Assembly (NCBI GenBank): GCA_903913355.1
Contig: CAIWKU010000279.1
Location: 1-5,446, forward strand
Reading direction: 5' to 3'
Source of the DNA: an uncultured Bacteroidota bacterium
Lineage (GTDB): Bacteria > Bacteroidota > Bacteroidia > Chitinophagales > Chitinophagaceae
DNA length: 5,446 bases
Each line of letters opens with the position of its first letter. Positions within the stretch are counted from its first letter, which is position 1. The notes under the pieces were generated by a model that was given only the letters and a program-made list of their open reading frames with translations, did no database searches and was not told the DNA's origin. Below, in pieces: positions 5,210 to 5,446 of this stretch. A program made the translations under genes and the position numbers.

Positions 5210-5446
5210 CTAGTCTGCAAAGAAGTATATCAGGTAAAGAAGGAAAATGAAGAAGGTGCCGGGCAGCAGCACGCTCAGCAATGCGGCTGCCACCGCAACC
5301 GGCCACCACCTCCAATTGAGCACCACGCGCAGGGCGCGGCCCCAGCAGTTGGTCCAGCCCCACTGCGCCGTGGCCATGGCGTAGGGAACAAGCTTGCCCG
5401 GCACCAGGATCCAGCGGAAGATCCACTCCAGAATCGTCATCCAGCG
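5210..5446 (-). CDS. Partial Trp-rich membrane protein of unknown family, in GC-rich flanking DNA
   Basis: The frame ends at TAG (5212-5210) and stays open to the window edge, so the true start may lie outside; an internal ATG at 5440 would give 76 residues. I do not recognise the family. From that ATG, residues 1-40 are Trp-rich (EWIFRW, QWGWTNCWGR, then NWRWW at 42-46). Residues 47-74 are a long hydrophobic stretch (PVAVAAALLSVLLPG, then FFIFLLYLIYFF), probably one or two membrane passes. Codons strongly favour G or C in the third position (CTG, GTG, GGC, GCC), which supports real coding in a GC-rich genome. This is quite unlike the low-GC genes next door, so the gene probably belongs to the host chromosome beside the element. 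Confidence 0.55.
   Translation of the reverse strand, partial: RWMTILEWIFRWILVPGKLVPYAMATAQWGWTNCWGRALRVVLNWRWWPVAVAAALLSVLLPGTFFIFLLYLIYFFAD

Noticed and set aside
5196..5426. Second minus-strand frame in the GC-rich end
   Set aside because: GC-rich DNA keeps several frames open. This one has Gly/Ala/Arg-rich shadow composition, while the other frame has coherent membrane-protein character and third-position GC bias.
1..5446. tRNA, rRNA and CRISPR arrays
   Set aside because: No cloverleaf-like sequence, conserved rRNA stretch or regularly spaced repeats were seen on reading both strands by eye.

Overview
The window looks like a piece of a Bacteroidota (Bacteroidetes) genome carrying a mobilizable element. 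The basis is the gene set and order: an HTH excisionase-like protein, a Toprim primase-like protein, a MobC-type ribbon-helix-helix accessory protein, a MOBP-type relaxase and a coiled-coil membrane protein. This order is characteristic of Bacteroidota mobilizable transposons and islands. The intergenic gaps also lack clear Shine-Dalgarno motifs, as is usual in that phylum. All supported genes are on the minus strand, so transcription runs from high to low coordinates.

Layout from high to low coordinate. (a) 5210-5446: a GC-rich stretch (5281-5400 is about 70% G+C by hand count) encoding the C-terminal part of an unrecognised Trp-rich membrane protein. Its composition is unlike the rest and it is probably flanking host DNA. 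(b) 5122-5209: an AT-rich junction with the likely promoter of the element's genes. (c) 5121-1904: the mobilization module, with genes HTH, Toprim, mobC, relaxase and TM/coiled-coil protein. Three of its four gene junctions are exactly 10 nt long. The fourth (3802-3902) holds a strong nested inverted repeat that is the best oriT candidate. (d) 1903-1528: a 376-nt spacer with a possible decayed coding remnant on the plus strand and a small palindrome near the next start. (e) 1527-1: a two-gene cargo operon. It encodes a HipA-family Ser/Thr kinase that lacks the usual N-terminal domain, followed with a 4-nt ATGA overlap by a protein whose N-terminus resembles the HipA N-subdomain-1/HipS domain and which appears to enter a HIRAN domain where the window ends.

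How the genes work together (inference). The relaxase and MobC would nick and process oriT for transfer by a conjugation machine supplied in trans. The Toprim protein may prime the transferred strand, the HTH protein may control excision or transcription, and the coiled-coil membrane protein may tether the relaxosome. No integrase and no type IV coupling or secretion genes are visible. The kinase/HipS-HIRAN pair would be a toxin-antitoxin or defence-like cargo. Bicistronic kinase plus HipS-HIRAN operons have been reported in phylogenetic work on HipA-homologous kinases, so the arrangement is not wholly new, but it is little characterised. A roughly 50-residue insertion in this kinase between its catalytic loop and its DFG-like motif is the most unusual protein-level feature here.
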